Positions 1-11,696 of a DNA stretch of 64,000 bases are shown one piece after another. A program made the translations under genes and the position numbers. The stretch lies in assembly GCF_947172395.1 (NCBI RefSeq), contig NC_069095.1, positions 16,900,271-16,964,270 of the forward strand, read 5' to 3'. The notes beneath the pieces are model-generated. The model was not told the DNA's origin. It was given only the letters and a program-made list of their open reading frames with translations, and made no database searches. The stretch comes from Bicyclus anynana (taxonomy: Eukaryota; Arthropoda; Insecta; Lepidoptera; Nymphalidae). Position 1 is the first letter of the stretch; every line of letters begins with the position of its first letter.

Positions 1-312
1 TTCTCCTCTATTACTGTAACTATCGCTTTTCGTATCCCAAATAGCAGGACGAGATTTAATTTCTGATATAAATAAATCTATATCCATGTCCATGTTTATT
101 AAATGGTGTTTAAAAGAGGCGTGCGTTACCATTGACATCAACCGGTTAACTAAAGCGTCAAGGGAAGGGAGAGGGGTGCGGGGTATCACACGAGTGGCGT
201 CGAGCCGCCGTTTGTGGTCGATACCGGTCACAAGAAGCGAGAAGCAAGATTTTGTGGCGTGTGGCGGCCACCGGCGCTCAATAGAATTATTAACATTTTT
301 TTTTATTCTTTA

Positions 313-536
313 CTAGCGGACGTTCGCGACTTCGTCCGCGTGGAATTCAGTTTTTCACAAATCCCGCGGGAACCATGGATTTTTCCGGGATAAAAAGTAG
401 CCTGTGTTCTATAAAATCTATTTCCATTCCAAATTTTAGCCAAATCGCTTCAGTAGCCGTAGCGTAAAAGAGGAACAAACGTACTTACACACTTTCACAC
501 TTAACACAAACTTTCGCCTTTATAATATTAGTGTGA
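313..536 (-). mobile_element. Helitron, non-autonomous, family H2
   Basis: On the minus strand it starts with TC at 535-536 and ends with CTAG at 313-316, flanked by A and T, with no target duplication. The 3' end carries the hairpin GCGGACG...CGTCCGC just before CTAG. Its 5' end sequence (ATAATATTAGTGTGAT) is repeated next to it at about 541-556. No coding capacity. Confidence 0.8.
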
Positions 537-599
537 TGTGATAATATTAGTGTGATAGTGTAAAGTGTGACAAGTTTGTTCTTGACTACATCATACAAA

Positions 600-1222
600 T
601 TGATGGTAAGTGATGATGCAATCTAAGATGGAAGCGGGAACTTGTTAGGAGGAAGATGAAAATCCTCACCCCTTTTGGTTTGTACACGACATCGTACCGT
701 AACGCTAATTCGCTTGGCAGTACGCCTTTGCCAGTAGGGAGGTAACTAGCTACAACCGAAGCCTCCCACCAGCCAGACCTGGGCCAATTAAGAAAACCTC
801 AATCGGCTCAGCCGGGGATCGAATTCTTCTTACAATCTTGATACATTAAATGTTGGCAACCAATTTGCTAATAGCATGCAAATTAAAAAAAAAATCTTAT
901 AACTAAATTACATTATGTATTAAAAATCTTAAATAAATAAACTTAAATAAAATTAATTATCTAAACTTACATAATCACGATATTATTGATGTTGAAAATA
1001 ATAATTAAGTAATACAATGATTAAAACTATTTATTATTTTGTCCGTTAACAAAATGTACGAATAATTATTATTTGTTAGTTAAATAGTCTGATAGTGTAC
1101 TTAATACCGATTTTTAGCAATAGTTCTTTAATTTAATTTTAAATATAGCAACACTTAATAATCGAACCCAGGACCTCCGTCTTGTAAATCCACTGCGTAT
1201 ACCACTGCGCCACGGAGGCCGT
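600..1222 (-). mobile_element. SINE family A, interrupted by a 337-bp insert
   Basis: The body of the SINE is at 600-823 and its tRNA-like head (B box and A box region) is at 1161-1222, both on the minus strand. The two parts join seamlessly by comparison with intact copies such as 30986-31305 if bases 824-1160 are removed. Confidence 0.85.
824..1160. mobile_element. AT-rich insert inside a SINE, flanked by ATCGAA duplication
   Basis: ATCGAA is present at 818-823 and again at 1161-1166, although intact SINE copies have it once at this place. This fits a 6-bp target-site duplication of an insertion. The insert is very AT-rich, has no open frame worth noting and no obvious terminal inverted repeats. 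The family is not recognised. Confidence 0.6.
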
Positions 1223-1356
1223 CAATTGGCAATAACTTGGCCAATATGTATTATTGACAAGTATGTATCCCATAGGTCAGCAGTTATTTAATATAGCAAA
1301 CTTTCTGAAAGCTTTCATTAAAATCATTAAATTATAAATGAGAAAAATGTTCATAG

Positions 1357-1381
1357 TATATATATATATATATATATATAT
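1357..1381. repeat. (TA)n microsatellite
   Basis: About twelve perfect TA units. Confidence 0.95.
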
Positions 1382-1555
1382 CTATTGAAAAACCTTGTTT
1401 ATGTTGTTAGGCAGATTTCGGCAGTCAAATTCATGTTTTTAAAAAAACAATACAATAAAATTGTAATAAATTAGGTAAGCATTAAATAACATGCGTCTTC
1501 TACCTTCATTTTTAAATTTGTTTGTTGATAAACATTCCACATCGAATTTGGCTTT

Positions 1556-1626
1556 AGTATATAAAGGCTTACAAAATGCGCATGTTAGCTCAACGCTACT
1601 CAAGTCTGCAAGCTATACAAGGTAAG
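1556..1626 (+). promoter_or_regulatory. Promoter-like block: TATA box, possible start site and splice donor
   Basis: TATATAAAGG at 1558-1567 is followed 34 nt later (counting from the first T) by a TCAAC initiator-like sequence, and then by CTATACAAG|GTAAGAG with a strong donor at 1622. This spacing matches the compact TATA, start site and short first exon arrangement of many insect genes. There is no further evidence for transcription. If real it could be the noncoding first exon of the spondin gene 30 kb downstream, or of something not seen. Confidence 0.3.
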
Positions 1627-1734
1627 AGCACGTTTATTCGACCAAGTGAACTGGCAAACTGTCAAAAAAGTTAACTTCCGCTTTGTACGAGTACTTAGTT
1701 GTGTTGCTAACGATCGCAATAACCACCAGCTCAA

Positions 1735-1862
1735 CTTGGCATTGTTTGAGGCGGGTTTACCTTATCGTACTCCTCGGGCGGAATTACAACGTTTAGTGTT
1801 ACATACATTCAGGATATCTTGTTACAGAATCGTCTTCTTTTTGGCGCAGTTGCAAAATCCTT
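1735..1862 (+). repeat. Interspersed repeat family I, copy 1
   Basis: Shares a diverged block (GCATTGTTTG-GGCGGGTTTACCTTAT then CTCGGGCGGAATTAC) with 37940-38075 and 40316-40430, all in the same orientation. Class unknown. Confidence 0.6.
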
Positions 1863-2090
1863 AAATTAACTGAGATATCCTGGACTTTCGTTCTGTTTGG
1901 GTTCTTTAAGGCTTGTAAGTTAAAATTATAAGTTTTGAAAATTCTCCACCACTTAATTTAATATTAAACTTTCTTTTTGGAATAAATAAGCACCTACTAT
2001 TAATTTTGCGGTACTCTTTTGCGTCGGAGTGTAAACATTTTACTGAACTTTACCCTAACAACAGTCTACAGTTGACACATATCGATGCAC

Positions 2091-2700
2091 ATCATTAACA
2101 ACCCATATTCGGCTCACTGCTGAGCTCGAGTCTCCTCTCAGAATGAGAGAGGTTAGCGCAATAGTCCACCATGCTGGCCCAATGCAGATTGGCAGACTTC
2201 ACACACGCAGAGAATGAAGATAATTCTCTGGTATGCAGGTTTCCTCACGATGTTTTCCTTCACCGATTGAGACACGTGATGTTTAATTTCTTATATCTAT
2301 CTATATATATAAAAATGAATTGCTGTTCGTTAGTCTCGTTAAAACTCGAGAACGGCTGAACGGATTTATCTTATCTTGGTCGTCAAATGTTCGTGGAGGT
2401 ATAGGGAAGGTTTAAAAGGTGAGAAAAATTAGAATAATTACCGGGAAAACCATAAAAACAACACTTTTCTATTTCCCATACAAACGTTTAAGAGTCAAGG
2501 GGTAGGGTATGGTAGGGGTAGAGTAGTGTAGAGTAGGGATAGGGAAGAAGTGCACATAAGTCAAAGCGAAGCTTGACCGGGTCCACTAGTTTCATATAAA
2601 ATCACACAACTGAAAAGTTGGAGGTGCATGTCCCGAACCGGATTCGAACCTACGCCCTCCGAATCGATGGAAGAGGTCATATCCAATCGAATAACACACA
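2091..2700 (-). mobile_element. SINE family C, split by a Helitron
   Basis: The tail half is at 2091-2295 and the tRNA-like head half with a GGATTCGAACC B-box complement at about 2591-2700. Intact copies at 38333 and 40571 show the two halves are normally adjacent. Confidence 0.8.
2296..2589 (+). mobile_element. Helitron, non-autonomous, family H3, inserted in a SINE
   Basis: Begins TCTATCTATATATATAAAAA, ends CTAG at 2586-2589 followed by T, and lies between A and T of the SINE. The TC at 2300 is an equally possible start. It contains a purine-rich GGGTAGGG/GGTAG-like stretch at 2500-2550. Confidence 0.75.
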
Positions 2701-3081
2701 TGGAAAATATTACACACGGCCAAAAATAGAACCTTATAATTTTTGGGAGTCAGTTAAAAGCAGCGTTAACATTTTAAAAATGGCAACCCTAAATCACGGT
2801 ATACGGCAGATGTTAATGGAAACGGGACATTTAAGCATTTTTTCGCACAATTGGTAAAAAATATTTCGAAAGACATAAATTTTTATGAATATAAAAAAAG
2901 GCTTTGTCCCTGTGATTAATGTAGCGAGTATTGAGTGCAACTGTTGTAGTATTTCAGTGTTGTTGTTAAACGTAGTTAGCTGACATTTTCTGAATTTTAT
3001 TTCTTTTTAATCTTTTATTTCATTTCATGAGGACTTCCGCAAACTAATGCTTCTGCTTAATATTTTCGATAAATTCAGAAA

Positions 3082-3285
3082 TCTATACTAATATTATAAA
3101 GCTGAAGAGTTTGTTTGATTGAACGCGCTAATCTTAGGAACTACTGGTCCGATTTGAAATATTCTTTCAGGGTTAGAAAGCCCATTTATCGAGGAAGGCT
3201 ATAGGCTATATTTTATTCCTATGTGGTTCCCGGTATTCCTACGGGAATGGGAACCACGCAGGTGAAACCGCGCGGCGTCTGCTAG
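3082..3285 (+). mobile_element. Helitron, non-autonomous, family H1
   Basis: Starts TCTATACTAATATTATAAAG and ends GTCTGCTAG, with A before and T after. Upstream of CTAG is the family hairpin around GTGAAACCGCGCGG (CGCAGG...CCGCG, one mismatch in this copy). Confidence 0.82.
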
Positions 3286-3367
3286 TATGAGTAGAAAATA
3301 TGAAAGTATTTTTTTTTTTAAATCTGCCGACCTCCTAACCTGCTGCATTTTGTTCCCTACATTCTAA

Positions 3368-3537
3368 ACCGTAAAGGAAAAGCATCGTGAGGAAACCTGC
3401 ATACCAGAGAATATTCTTTCTCTGCGTTTGTTAAGTCTGCCAATCCGCATTGGGCCAGCGTGGTGGACTATTGGCTTAACTCCTCTCACTTTGAGAGGAG
3501 ACTCGAGCTCAGCAGTGAGCCAAATATGGGTTGATAA
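3368..3537 (+). mobile_element. SINE family C, 5'-truncated
   Basis: Begins in the body (GTAAAGGAAAAGCATCGTGA) and runs to the ATATGGGTTGATAA tail. The tRNA-like head is missing. Confidence 0.75.
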
Positions 3538-3689
3538 CGAACGAATTTTCAATAAAAAATAAGTAGGTAAATAAGAAGCTTCAAGTATTTTCTGGCAACC
3601 CTTCAGTCTGATGCACAGCGATAGACAATACGCTAAGCTATATGTGACAGCCCTAAGTCTTAACAATATATAAACCTAACAATACCCCA

Positions 3690-4140
3690 CATGACACTCA
3701 GACGTCAAAAGCAGAGCAGAGCTAATTGTGCGGATAAAAGTGAGCACTGCCGCGGGTTGCCGCAACCTGGGACTGCTCCTTTGATGTGGGGGCAACGCCC
3801 TCGCAGGGCTGTCACTTTCAGAAACTACGCCTTATTTCATCGTAAGGCTGCCTTCGTAAGGGTTTTCACTATCTTTATTTTATTATATTAGTGAATTGTA
3901 CAATTTTTAATATAGGCCTTGCATGCGCGTATAACACATTGTTACCCAATAATGCCAATGTCACTTTATCTCGCTTGAAAAATACTGGCGTTCCCAGTAG
4001 GCCTAAGATAAGCACCACAACATACTTCGAGACCAGGGAAAGACAAATGTCAAGCGATAGCGGCCTGCGGCCATAGTCTGTCCAACCCTGATCGCTGTGC
4101 CTTCCCATCATACCAAGAGAATGGTGGAAAAAAAAAAGCA
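3690..4140. other. Unrecognised non-repeat stretch with higher GC
   Basis: Contains GC-richer sequence (for example CGCGGGTTGCCGCAACC at about 3752) and short open frames on both strands without known motifs. I cannot assign it to a gene or to any repeat in the window. Confidence 0.3.
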
Positions 4141-4689
4141 CACACTTGTGCAATATTTATACTAATCTCAAGTTGAGATTGACCAGTTGAAAATAAATTC
4201 ATTTTAAATTATTATTTGGTCTTGATGCTAAATCTGGCAACCCTAATAGAAAGATCTCAAGGGTCCCGTATCTCTTGAGGTAGAAGTGGAGTTTCTTCCC
4301 AGATATAGGTATTTTTTAATCTTATTCGAGGGGAACATCAAACGAAGCCGGAATTTCGTTATTTGTATGAAAGTTTCGGGTACAAATTGAAAAGCTAAAT
4401 AATAATATTCTATGTCTATATTTATCAAACGATGTAACTCTTAGTCGAGTCTTAGCTACTTCTGTGAGTTGTTTATTTTAAAGCGTAATTAAAAAGGCAA
4501 AATTCATTATTAAAAAAAATATTATGTAAGTAGTAAGCGAGTAGTTGTTAGCATATATTACCTAACGTTTCAAAAGTGCTTGTAAACTATCTAAAATAAA
4601 TGAATTTTAACTTTATGTTGATGCTTAGATTACTAAGTACCTATCAAATCTGTCCTTAGTTAATTATAACCTTATATTTTATCCTTATA

Positions 4690-5066
4690 CTAGCGGACGC
4701 CCGTGATTTCGTCCGCGTGGAATTTAGCTTTTCACAAATCCCTCGGGAACCATGGATTTTTCCTTGGATAAAAAGTAGCCTATGTGTTAATCCTGGCTAT
4801 AATATGTGTCAATACCAAATTTCAGCTAATTCGGTTCAGTAGTCGAGGTGTGAAAGAGTAACAAACATTCATATTATAAAAATCATCAGTTGTCGCAAAT
4901 CTCGGGAAACCATGGATTTTTTCGGGATAAAAATGTGTTAATCCAGAGTAAAATATATTTCCATTCCAAATTTCAGCCAAATCGCTTCAGTCGTAGTGGC
5001 GTTAAAGAGTAACAAACATCCAAACAAATATCTATACAAACTTTCGCGTTTATAAAATTAGTAGGA
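4690..5066 (-). mobile_element. Helitron family H2 with internally duplicated body
   Basis: Minus-strand element with CTAG at 4690-4693 and TC complement at 5065-5066, flanked by A and T. The body block (CGGGAACCATGGATTTTTCC ... CAAATTTCAGC ... AGAGTAACAAACAT) occurs twice, at about 4740-4870 and 4900-5015. Confidence 0.75.
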
Positions 5067-5174
5067 TATGCTTAGTAGGATATGTATTTCTATGTAGACT
5101 GGTACACTCTTATTCTTTATATCTTATCCTTATATTTGTATGTAGACCTTATATATACTTCTGTATTTAAACTT

Positions 5175-5366
5175 CTGTATGTAAAGCTGAAGAATTTGTT
5201 TGTTTGTTTGATTGAACGCGCTAATCTCAGGAACTACTGGGCCGATTTAAAAAATTCTTCCAGTGTTAGATAGCCCATTTATCGAGGAAGGCTATAGGCT
5301 ATATATTATCCCCGTATTTTTACGGGAACGAGAACCACGCGAATGTTACCGCGCGGCGTCAGCTAG
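5175..5366 (+). mobile_element. Helitron family H1
   Basis: Ends ACCGCGCGGCGTCAGCTAG at 5366 followed by T. The first bases are diverged, so the 5' end is approximate. Confidence 0.7.
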
Positions 5367-7248
5367 TATTTCGATATCCCATCTCTAGCACGCTTGCTAC
5401 TAAGGATATTTGAAAGAAAACTCTATGATACTATTTTAGCAACCCGACCCAAGATCCGACAATAGCTTGAAAGCTATTTGTGACAGGAATTTTCGCTAGC
5501 AATTTAATTTAACAACAAAATGAAATTTAGTGTAAGAGGTCTTACACTAAACTCTATTACAATACGTTGTAGTTCGCAAGACGTCCTTTAAGTTAATTAT
5601 GAAGGCGAAGCGATCCTTGCCATCCATTTCCCTTAACCCTTAATAACTTTACGCAGTAAATGAATAAATACACACCGATAGTAACTTCCTTAGTTAGTTC
5701 GGATATATGAGGGTCACCTTGACAGTTTACTCTATGTCTAGACTTTATAGATATCCATGACTTCATCGGCATAGTTTTATAGATTCTTACATTTTACCTT
5801 AATAAAACCAAGCTTGCCTATCTGGGAATATAGAATCTTGTATCGCAAATTAATCTTTTTATCTCATATATATAGGTATAGGCTTTATGAATATGTGTGA
5901 TCCAAATTTAGAAGTTCCCATTTAATATATAAAATCGATACTCCTAGAGAATGTCAGCCCCAGTTTACTTACCTCCCTAAAAATGATTTGTAAACTTTAA
6001 AACTGAAGAATTCTAAAAAAAGTTCTTGTTATCATGAAAAATTAGAGTGCTCTAACTATTAAATGCTTTTAAAAAACTCAAAATTGTAACTTTTTTGTCA
6101 TTCGGTATAGTTAATTCGTTCAAAATAACTCTAAATATAGAAACATACAAAAATGCTAAAAAGAAGCTGCCATTTTAAGCCCTTTTGTCGTAGGACCAAT
6201 TCTCTTTCAAAATCGATCGCTTTTATTGGATGGATATTGGATAGCAATCACAAAAATTGAGCACTTTAAACTTTGTCGAAATTTGCGAAAGTGGCTGCCA
6301 TTTTTAATTATTTACAACATCAAAAGTAAGTGCGTAGGTGATAATACGAGATACAAGTCTATATAATGGGTATTTGTCTAATGTATGAGCTGACAAATTG
6401 GCTTGGAAGTTCGCGTCACTCATCCTAAGTGAATCTCGTCTGATCTCGTCTCGTCTGACTATGTGCGTGATCGGAATTGCTTGGACATTCAATAGTATCA
6501 GTAAAAACCAGTATCAAGTAAGTGTGTCCTGTCTTTCTTTCACATCTGCTGGCCTTTGTTATTTGGTCTTTATTACCAAACTATTAAAATAAACATCAAA
6601 TCTATTGAGAAATGTCATGTACCTATTGTATGATATCCACCAGTAGACACCGGATGATATTTGTAACATCAATTTCGTATATATATCAATTATCAAATGT
6701 CAAAGTTAGTGAATTATACTGCTGGAAATACTTTCCAAGCTGTTTCTAAAAGTATATGTATAGATTAAGGTTAAGGAATGGGAAAATCGGCATGGAGATT
6801 ATGTCTGAACTCTTACTAAACCTTTCAATTTAACTTGTCACCTTATGACTGGATCAAGGGAGTGCTTTCGCACACAATTGCAAAAGATTGTGTTAACCCA
6901 AGAACATCTGAAATTGAATTCTTACTATGTACTTCTATCTAAACATAGGTTCATGGAACAATATCCAATCTTGATGACACTAATAAATCAGTAAATCGAA
7001 AATCCACAAATTAATACCATAAAAAAAATACAAATAGGTACCTAGTGTTATTGTAATCAAATGTGAACAAACATACTTAGTATTTTATTATTATTCCTTA
7101 TAAAGTAATTTTACATACTATTAATATTTTCATTTCACATACAGTTATTTTAACTATGAATATATTCAACGTATTCAAATAAATATTCGTACCACAAATG
7201 TAGGTATTCGTATTTCTAACAGCGATATATTCGTGTCACGTTTGACGT

Positions 7249-7312
7249 AAACAATAAAGCGCTTTTAGACGAAATTGAAAGTGACTCGCGCTGTAAAACG
7301 TACGCGAATAAA
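7249..7312 (+). repeat. Interspersed repeat family J, copy 1
   Basis: AACAATAAAGCGCTTTTAGAC ... CTCGCGCTGTAA matches 8252-8325. Class unknown. Confidence 0.55.
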
Positions 7313-8251
7313 GCGCTGATGTATTTTAGGCTCGAACCTTTGATGAAATGTAGACTCAGCTTTACTAGCTGCCTCAGAGGTCAATGGTATATTTCTAAAC
7401 ACGAATTGAAAAGTTCCATTTGACTTTAAGTCAAGTCAAAAGTTTAAAACTATTTGGAACTTCACCGAAAGATTCTGTTCAAAATTTATTTCAGTTAGTG
7501 TGCTAAGGTTTTTGACCAATTTCCTTTTTTGCTTTAGGAAAACTAGGCATCGCAATGTATACTAACATAGTCTTACTTCTTAGTTCCGAACGTAAGTAAG
7601 TCTCGGCCTGTCGGTGTTTTAAAAAAAATCTCCTTATTTTTCACAAGACAACAACATTACACTCCAAGTTTACTTTAAATCACTTTATGTTTCGCGACCT
7701 CCAAAGGGTCTATAGGCGACTAATGTTTGTCAGGGCCTTCGTCTTTCTACTAGTCCAGATTGGCAGGCAGAAACTAGCTGTAGCTAAACAGCAATTCGGC
7801 TAATTACCAGAACGACTGAATGTTAGAGACAGAGCTACGGTATTTATAGTAAATATATTGCTGACTGATCATTTATATCTGTATCGCAGCTCTGTGTTAT
7901 CAATATAAAATTGAGGAATGTAACAGTACGCTAATCTTTTCTTATTCCATAGTTGGAAATAATACATTTTATTTCCTCGTTATATATATTTGCTCTGTTG
8001 AGATGTGATATACTCTTCCAGTCTTCGGTTTCTCTACCACCTACAATATGGGTATCAATTCAAGAGTGTATAGACACTAAGGTACGCGTAATTTCATCAT
8101 AAACTGCATTTTCGCTTACTACGCATTTGAGTAGCCAAGCATTAGGCTATATAGCATAAAAAGCTAAGATTTAAAGCGCTTTCACTTGGGAATCTTTTAA
8201 ATGACAAACATTAAATAATATAACGCATCAAGTGTCGTTGTATTCTTCTCA

Positions 8252-8325
8252 CGTTCAATGCAAACAATAAAGCGCTTTCAGACAATTGAAGCGTCTCGCG
8301 CTGTAAGGCGTAGGCGCTTTTATGT
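8252..8325 (+). repeat. Interspersed repeat family J, copy 2
   Basis: Same core (AACAATAAAGCGCTTT, TCTCGCGCTGTAA) as 7249-7312, about 1 kb away in the same orientation. Confidence 0.55.
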
Positions 8326-8413
8326 TCATACACTTTCTTTCAATGCTCCGTCTGCTGGATAGTAAAATTGCTCTAGTAAATTATTTACGATTCGGCCTTG
8401 CTGAATTTTTCAT

Positions 8414-8610
8414 TTATAGGGTTCCGTGACACATCTAAAGAAAATAAATCAGAACCCGATATCAGAAATAAGATCACTTGTTTGTCTGTCGGTCTATTGG
8501 TCCGGACTAATCCCAGTTCGGATGCACCGATTTTAACGGGTCATTCACTAGAAGATTGAGATGGTTATTGAGTAACATACAGGCAAGGCAAGTCGCGGGT
8601 TTTCTTTAGT
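8414..8610 (+). repeat. Fragment of interspersed family N (AGGGTTCCGT)
   Basis: Starts AGGGTTCCGTGAC and contains TTGTCTGTCGGTC. Resembles the fuller copy at 55164-55715. Confidence 0.5.
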
Positions 8611-8837
8611 TATTAATATGACTTATTTATAAGCTTTTAGTATTATATAGTACCTAGGTAGGTAAACTCAAGTAATATTAATTTTTGCGACATTTTTCCA
8701 CTAATATTTTTATCCAAGGTAGATAGGTGTAAACATTTATCGAAGTTTGTTTAAAAAAAGTTTGTTTGTGTTTTAGTACGGTGTAAATAGCCGTAATCAC
8801 AGTTATTTTGACAGACACTTGCATTTAAACAGCTATT

Positions 8838-8950
8838 AGCCGACGCACACACACACACACACACGGTTCCCATTCCCGTGACAATACAGGAATAAAATAT
8901 AGCCTATGACACTTACACATAACGTGGCTTTCTAGCGGTACCTACCAAAC
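8838..8950 (-). mobile_element. Helitron-like remnant with a CA repeat in its 3' end
   Basis: TTAGCCGACGC followed by CA repeats and GGTTCCCATTCCCGTG looks like a minus-strand H1 3' end in which the hairpin has been replaced by a dinucleotide run. Confidence 0.45.
8846..8864. repeat. (CA)n microsatellite
   Basis: Nine to ten CA units. Confidence 0.9.
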
Positions 8951-9039
8951 CCCTAGAATACTACAAACTTACAAACCTACAATACTACAAACTTTACCTC
9001 TTTCTTGTATTAGTTTCAATGTAGTGATATTGCTTACCG

Positions 9040-9184
9040 AGTGCCTAGTGGGAGTTTCATACTGTGACGATGACAGAACCATCTAGTGACACTAATGCAC
9101 AACTATTTAAAATCCTTAGAAATTCGCGTTTACGTTTACGCGATTCTCACAGTATGAAAACATTGTAAACTCCCACTAGGCACT
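9040..9184. mobile_element. MITE with 18-bp terminal inverted repeats
   Basis: AGTGCCTAGTGGGAGTTT at 9040-9057 is matched perfectly by its reverse complement at 9167-9184. A second inverted block (ATACTGTGA / TCACAGTAT) lies inside. 145 bp, noncoding. Half of a second copy is at 11697-11770. Confidence 0.75.
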
Positions 9185-9664
9185 CTGGTCAAAACTGAAA
9201 TTAACTTCATGCAGTCCGCTAGTATGCGATAGCCAATAGGTATACCTACTCAAGACATTTTTAATTTCCAAGCTCTGAGACCGAAATCTCCCTGGTGTCT
9301 ATCGGCAAAGAAGCATCGTAGAAATCCCGATACACTCCCGTTCTGAAATAGACTGAAACTAGGTCACCACTGTCGGTGGCTTCGATGTGTCTATTTACGA
9401 AAGGCAACAAACACAAGTATATTAATATCACCTTTATGTCAATTGACATAAGTGTCAGTGTAACGGTGCGATTGTGTGCGGTCGGGTGTACATTTTGTCT
9501 GCACCTTTTGAAGCTGAAAGCACTCTTATTGATAGAGTTACAACCGTTGCATGTAAAAGAGCTAGTTAACGATACCTACGTAGCTATTATTAAACTCTAC
9601 GAGACGGTGTACGTTCTGTATTTAATTAAAATATATTTTTTTTATATTTTAGATAGGTAATTAT

Positions 9665-9750
9665 AATAATTTCATTTATTTCAAGTAGGCTTAGCTTACA
9701 AGAAATTTGAGCAAGACTCCACCGCTGGTCCGGAAAGGTTCTGCCTTTGC
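9665..9750 (-). repeat. LINE 3'-end repeat family G
   Basis: On the minus strand it reads GGCAGAACC...GGTGGAGTCTTG...CTACTTGAAATAAATG, the same as the 3' tails at 39396, 42291 and 21790. The ending CTTGAAATAAATG resembles the 3' end of lepidopteran non-LTR elements and their SINE partners. Confidence 0.5.
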
Positions 9751-9946
9751 CTTTGCCGGGTTCTTTTGAAAAATCATAAATTAACTAACTATTTATTTTT
9801 TACTTAATTATCTACTTAATGTGTGAAGCTCATTCAATGTCCTCCAAGTGTCACTATTATTAAGAAAATCATTAATTGTGTAGTAATTTAGACTTAGTAA
9901 ATTGACTCACTTTCATATATACTGTATTTGTTATTAAAATGTAAAC

Positions 9947-10128
9947 TCATAGTTATAAATGCGAAATGTCACTCATCAAGAAATCCCTAAAACCGTACGT
10001 ACTAAAGACGTACAAAGATGAAAGCAGGAAGGTAGTTTACAGTTAGTAGACATCCACTAATAACGGATTTTGCAAGAGAGCCGGATTAAGGAGGTCTAAG
10101 GGCGGACGAAGTCGCGGGCGTCCGCTAG
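9947..10128 (+). mobile_element. Helitron with H2 3' hairpin, 5' end diverged
   Basis: Ends GGCGTCCGCTAG at 10128, with the GCGGACG/CGTCCGC hairpin. Body is shared with 13970-14126. Confidence 0.65.
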
Positions 10129-11696
10129 TATAAAACTCCAACATATAAAAGGGATCAAAATGCATACAATTATGTATTATTAATAAATGCGGATCAAAAG
10201 CCAAAGGCGTGAAAAATTTTACCTGTTATTACAAATAAGTCGACTTCTTCACCATCTCCTAGACTATATCTGTATTTAAAATTTTAAAATACGAGATAAA
10301 AATACAGGATCAAAAGCGCGTAAACCACAAACGGTTGGCGTTAGTTATTTTGTTACCGCAACGTTCGCCCGGAGGTCGGCGGGCTTTGTCTTTAAACAGC
10401 CTTTGTCAGGGATACCGAAAGAGCTTTTAATAAATTATTAACATTGCAAACAAAATAGCTTTGTTGCGTAACAAAGGCCTGCTAGTAATTTTTGTAAATG
10501 AAACTTTGTGAAAGCAGTTGTGCAATTCGGAAATCAAACGTCAAAATGTTAAATCGAATCATTTATTTCAAGGAGACTTTCTAAGGTACCTCGGGCACGA
10601 GCCTTAACGGCTTCGATCACTAGTCATTGGCCGTGGTTGCAAAATCTATGGTTGGGCTGCGACCAGATTTGCGGCAACGACCACCAACGGTCGTAAATGG
10701 CAAATAGGGATGATGACAGTTTTTTTTTAATTGTATGTAAATTAAGAGTATGCTTATAGTAAAGTAATTTCCTAAAAGTAACAAAATGGCACGAATTAAT
10801 GACGTCGTAGCTTCGCTGATCGTCAGACTTGTATGATCCAACAAAATTAAAAATATCTTTGTTATTTGTGCGTTTATGTTTTTACGAGTAGGTAATCCAT
10901 ATATTGAAAAATGTCACTTTTAATGTAAGGAAGCTAAAAATGTATGAATTTTCATCTAATTAATGGGGTGTAGCTGCTTTTCCTGCTTCCTGATTCCTGC
11001 TCGCACCTAGTCATCCGCCTCGCGTATTTAGTATAGCGATTAATAAATAACGTTTTTCTAATTGTAGGTTTTTAATATGGCCATAATATACTATTTTAAA
11101 ATCCTCATAAAATTTGATACCCATATTGTAACATAACTCCTTGCAGTCGGGTAAAAATGTTGCTAGGCAACTTACAAACAGAGTAAGGGTGGCCGCTCAC
11201 TGGCAATTTAGTCGGCCAACTAAAAGTTGTCAGTGAGCAGGGGCTCGAAAGGTACTCCTTTAGATTATTTGAAGGTAGGTGTATAAATTAGTATTAAAAA
11301 TTGCCGTAAAGTCTTAATCTTCGTAGAATATAAATATACTTAGGAACATCAGCGTACTCCAGCCTACTTTCACAAGTTTGGAAAGTTCAATTTTTCAATT
11401 CTTTTGTTAGGCGAGAGAAATTGAGGGATTATTGCACTCGGGAACTTTACAAGTTCAAACTTCCAGCTCAACTGGGGCAGGCAGAAAAATGGCGGCGGAT
11501 AAAGCGTGCCGAACTTTGTCATGCAGATAGTACTGGAAATACCGAATTTATCACTGTGGTCGAGAGTTGAGAGTCGAGTATTTAATCATTTTGGTTTACT
11601 TCTCGTAAATTCAAGTTAATTTAAAACTTACTTGTAAAAACATTTTGAAAACGGTTTTCTCTTTTAGTTTTATCACAACGCAACGAAAGAGACCAG

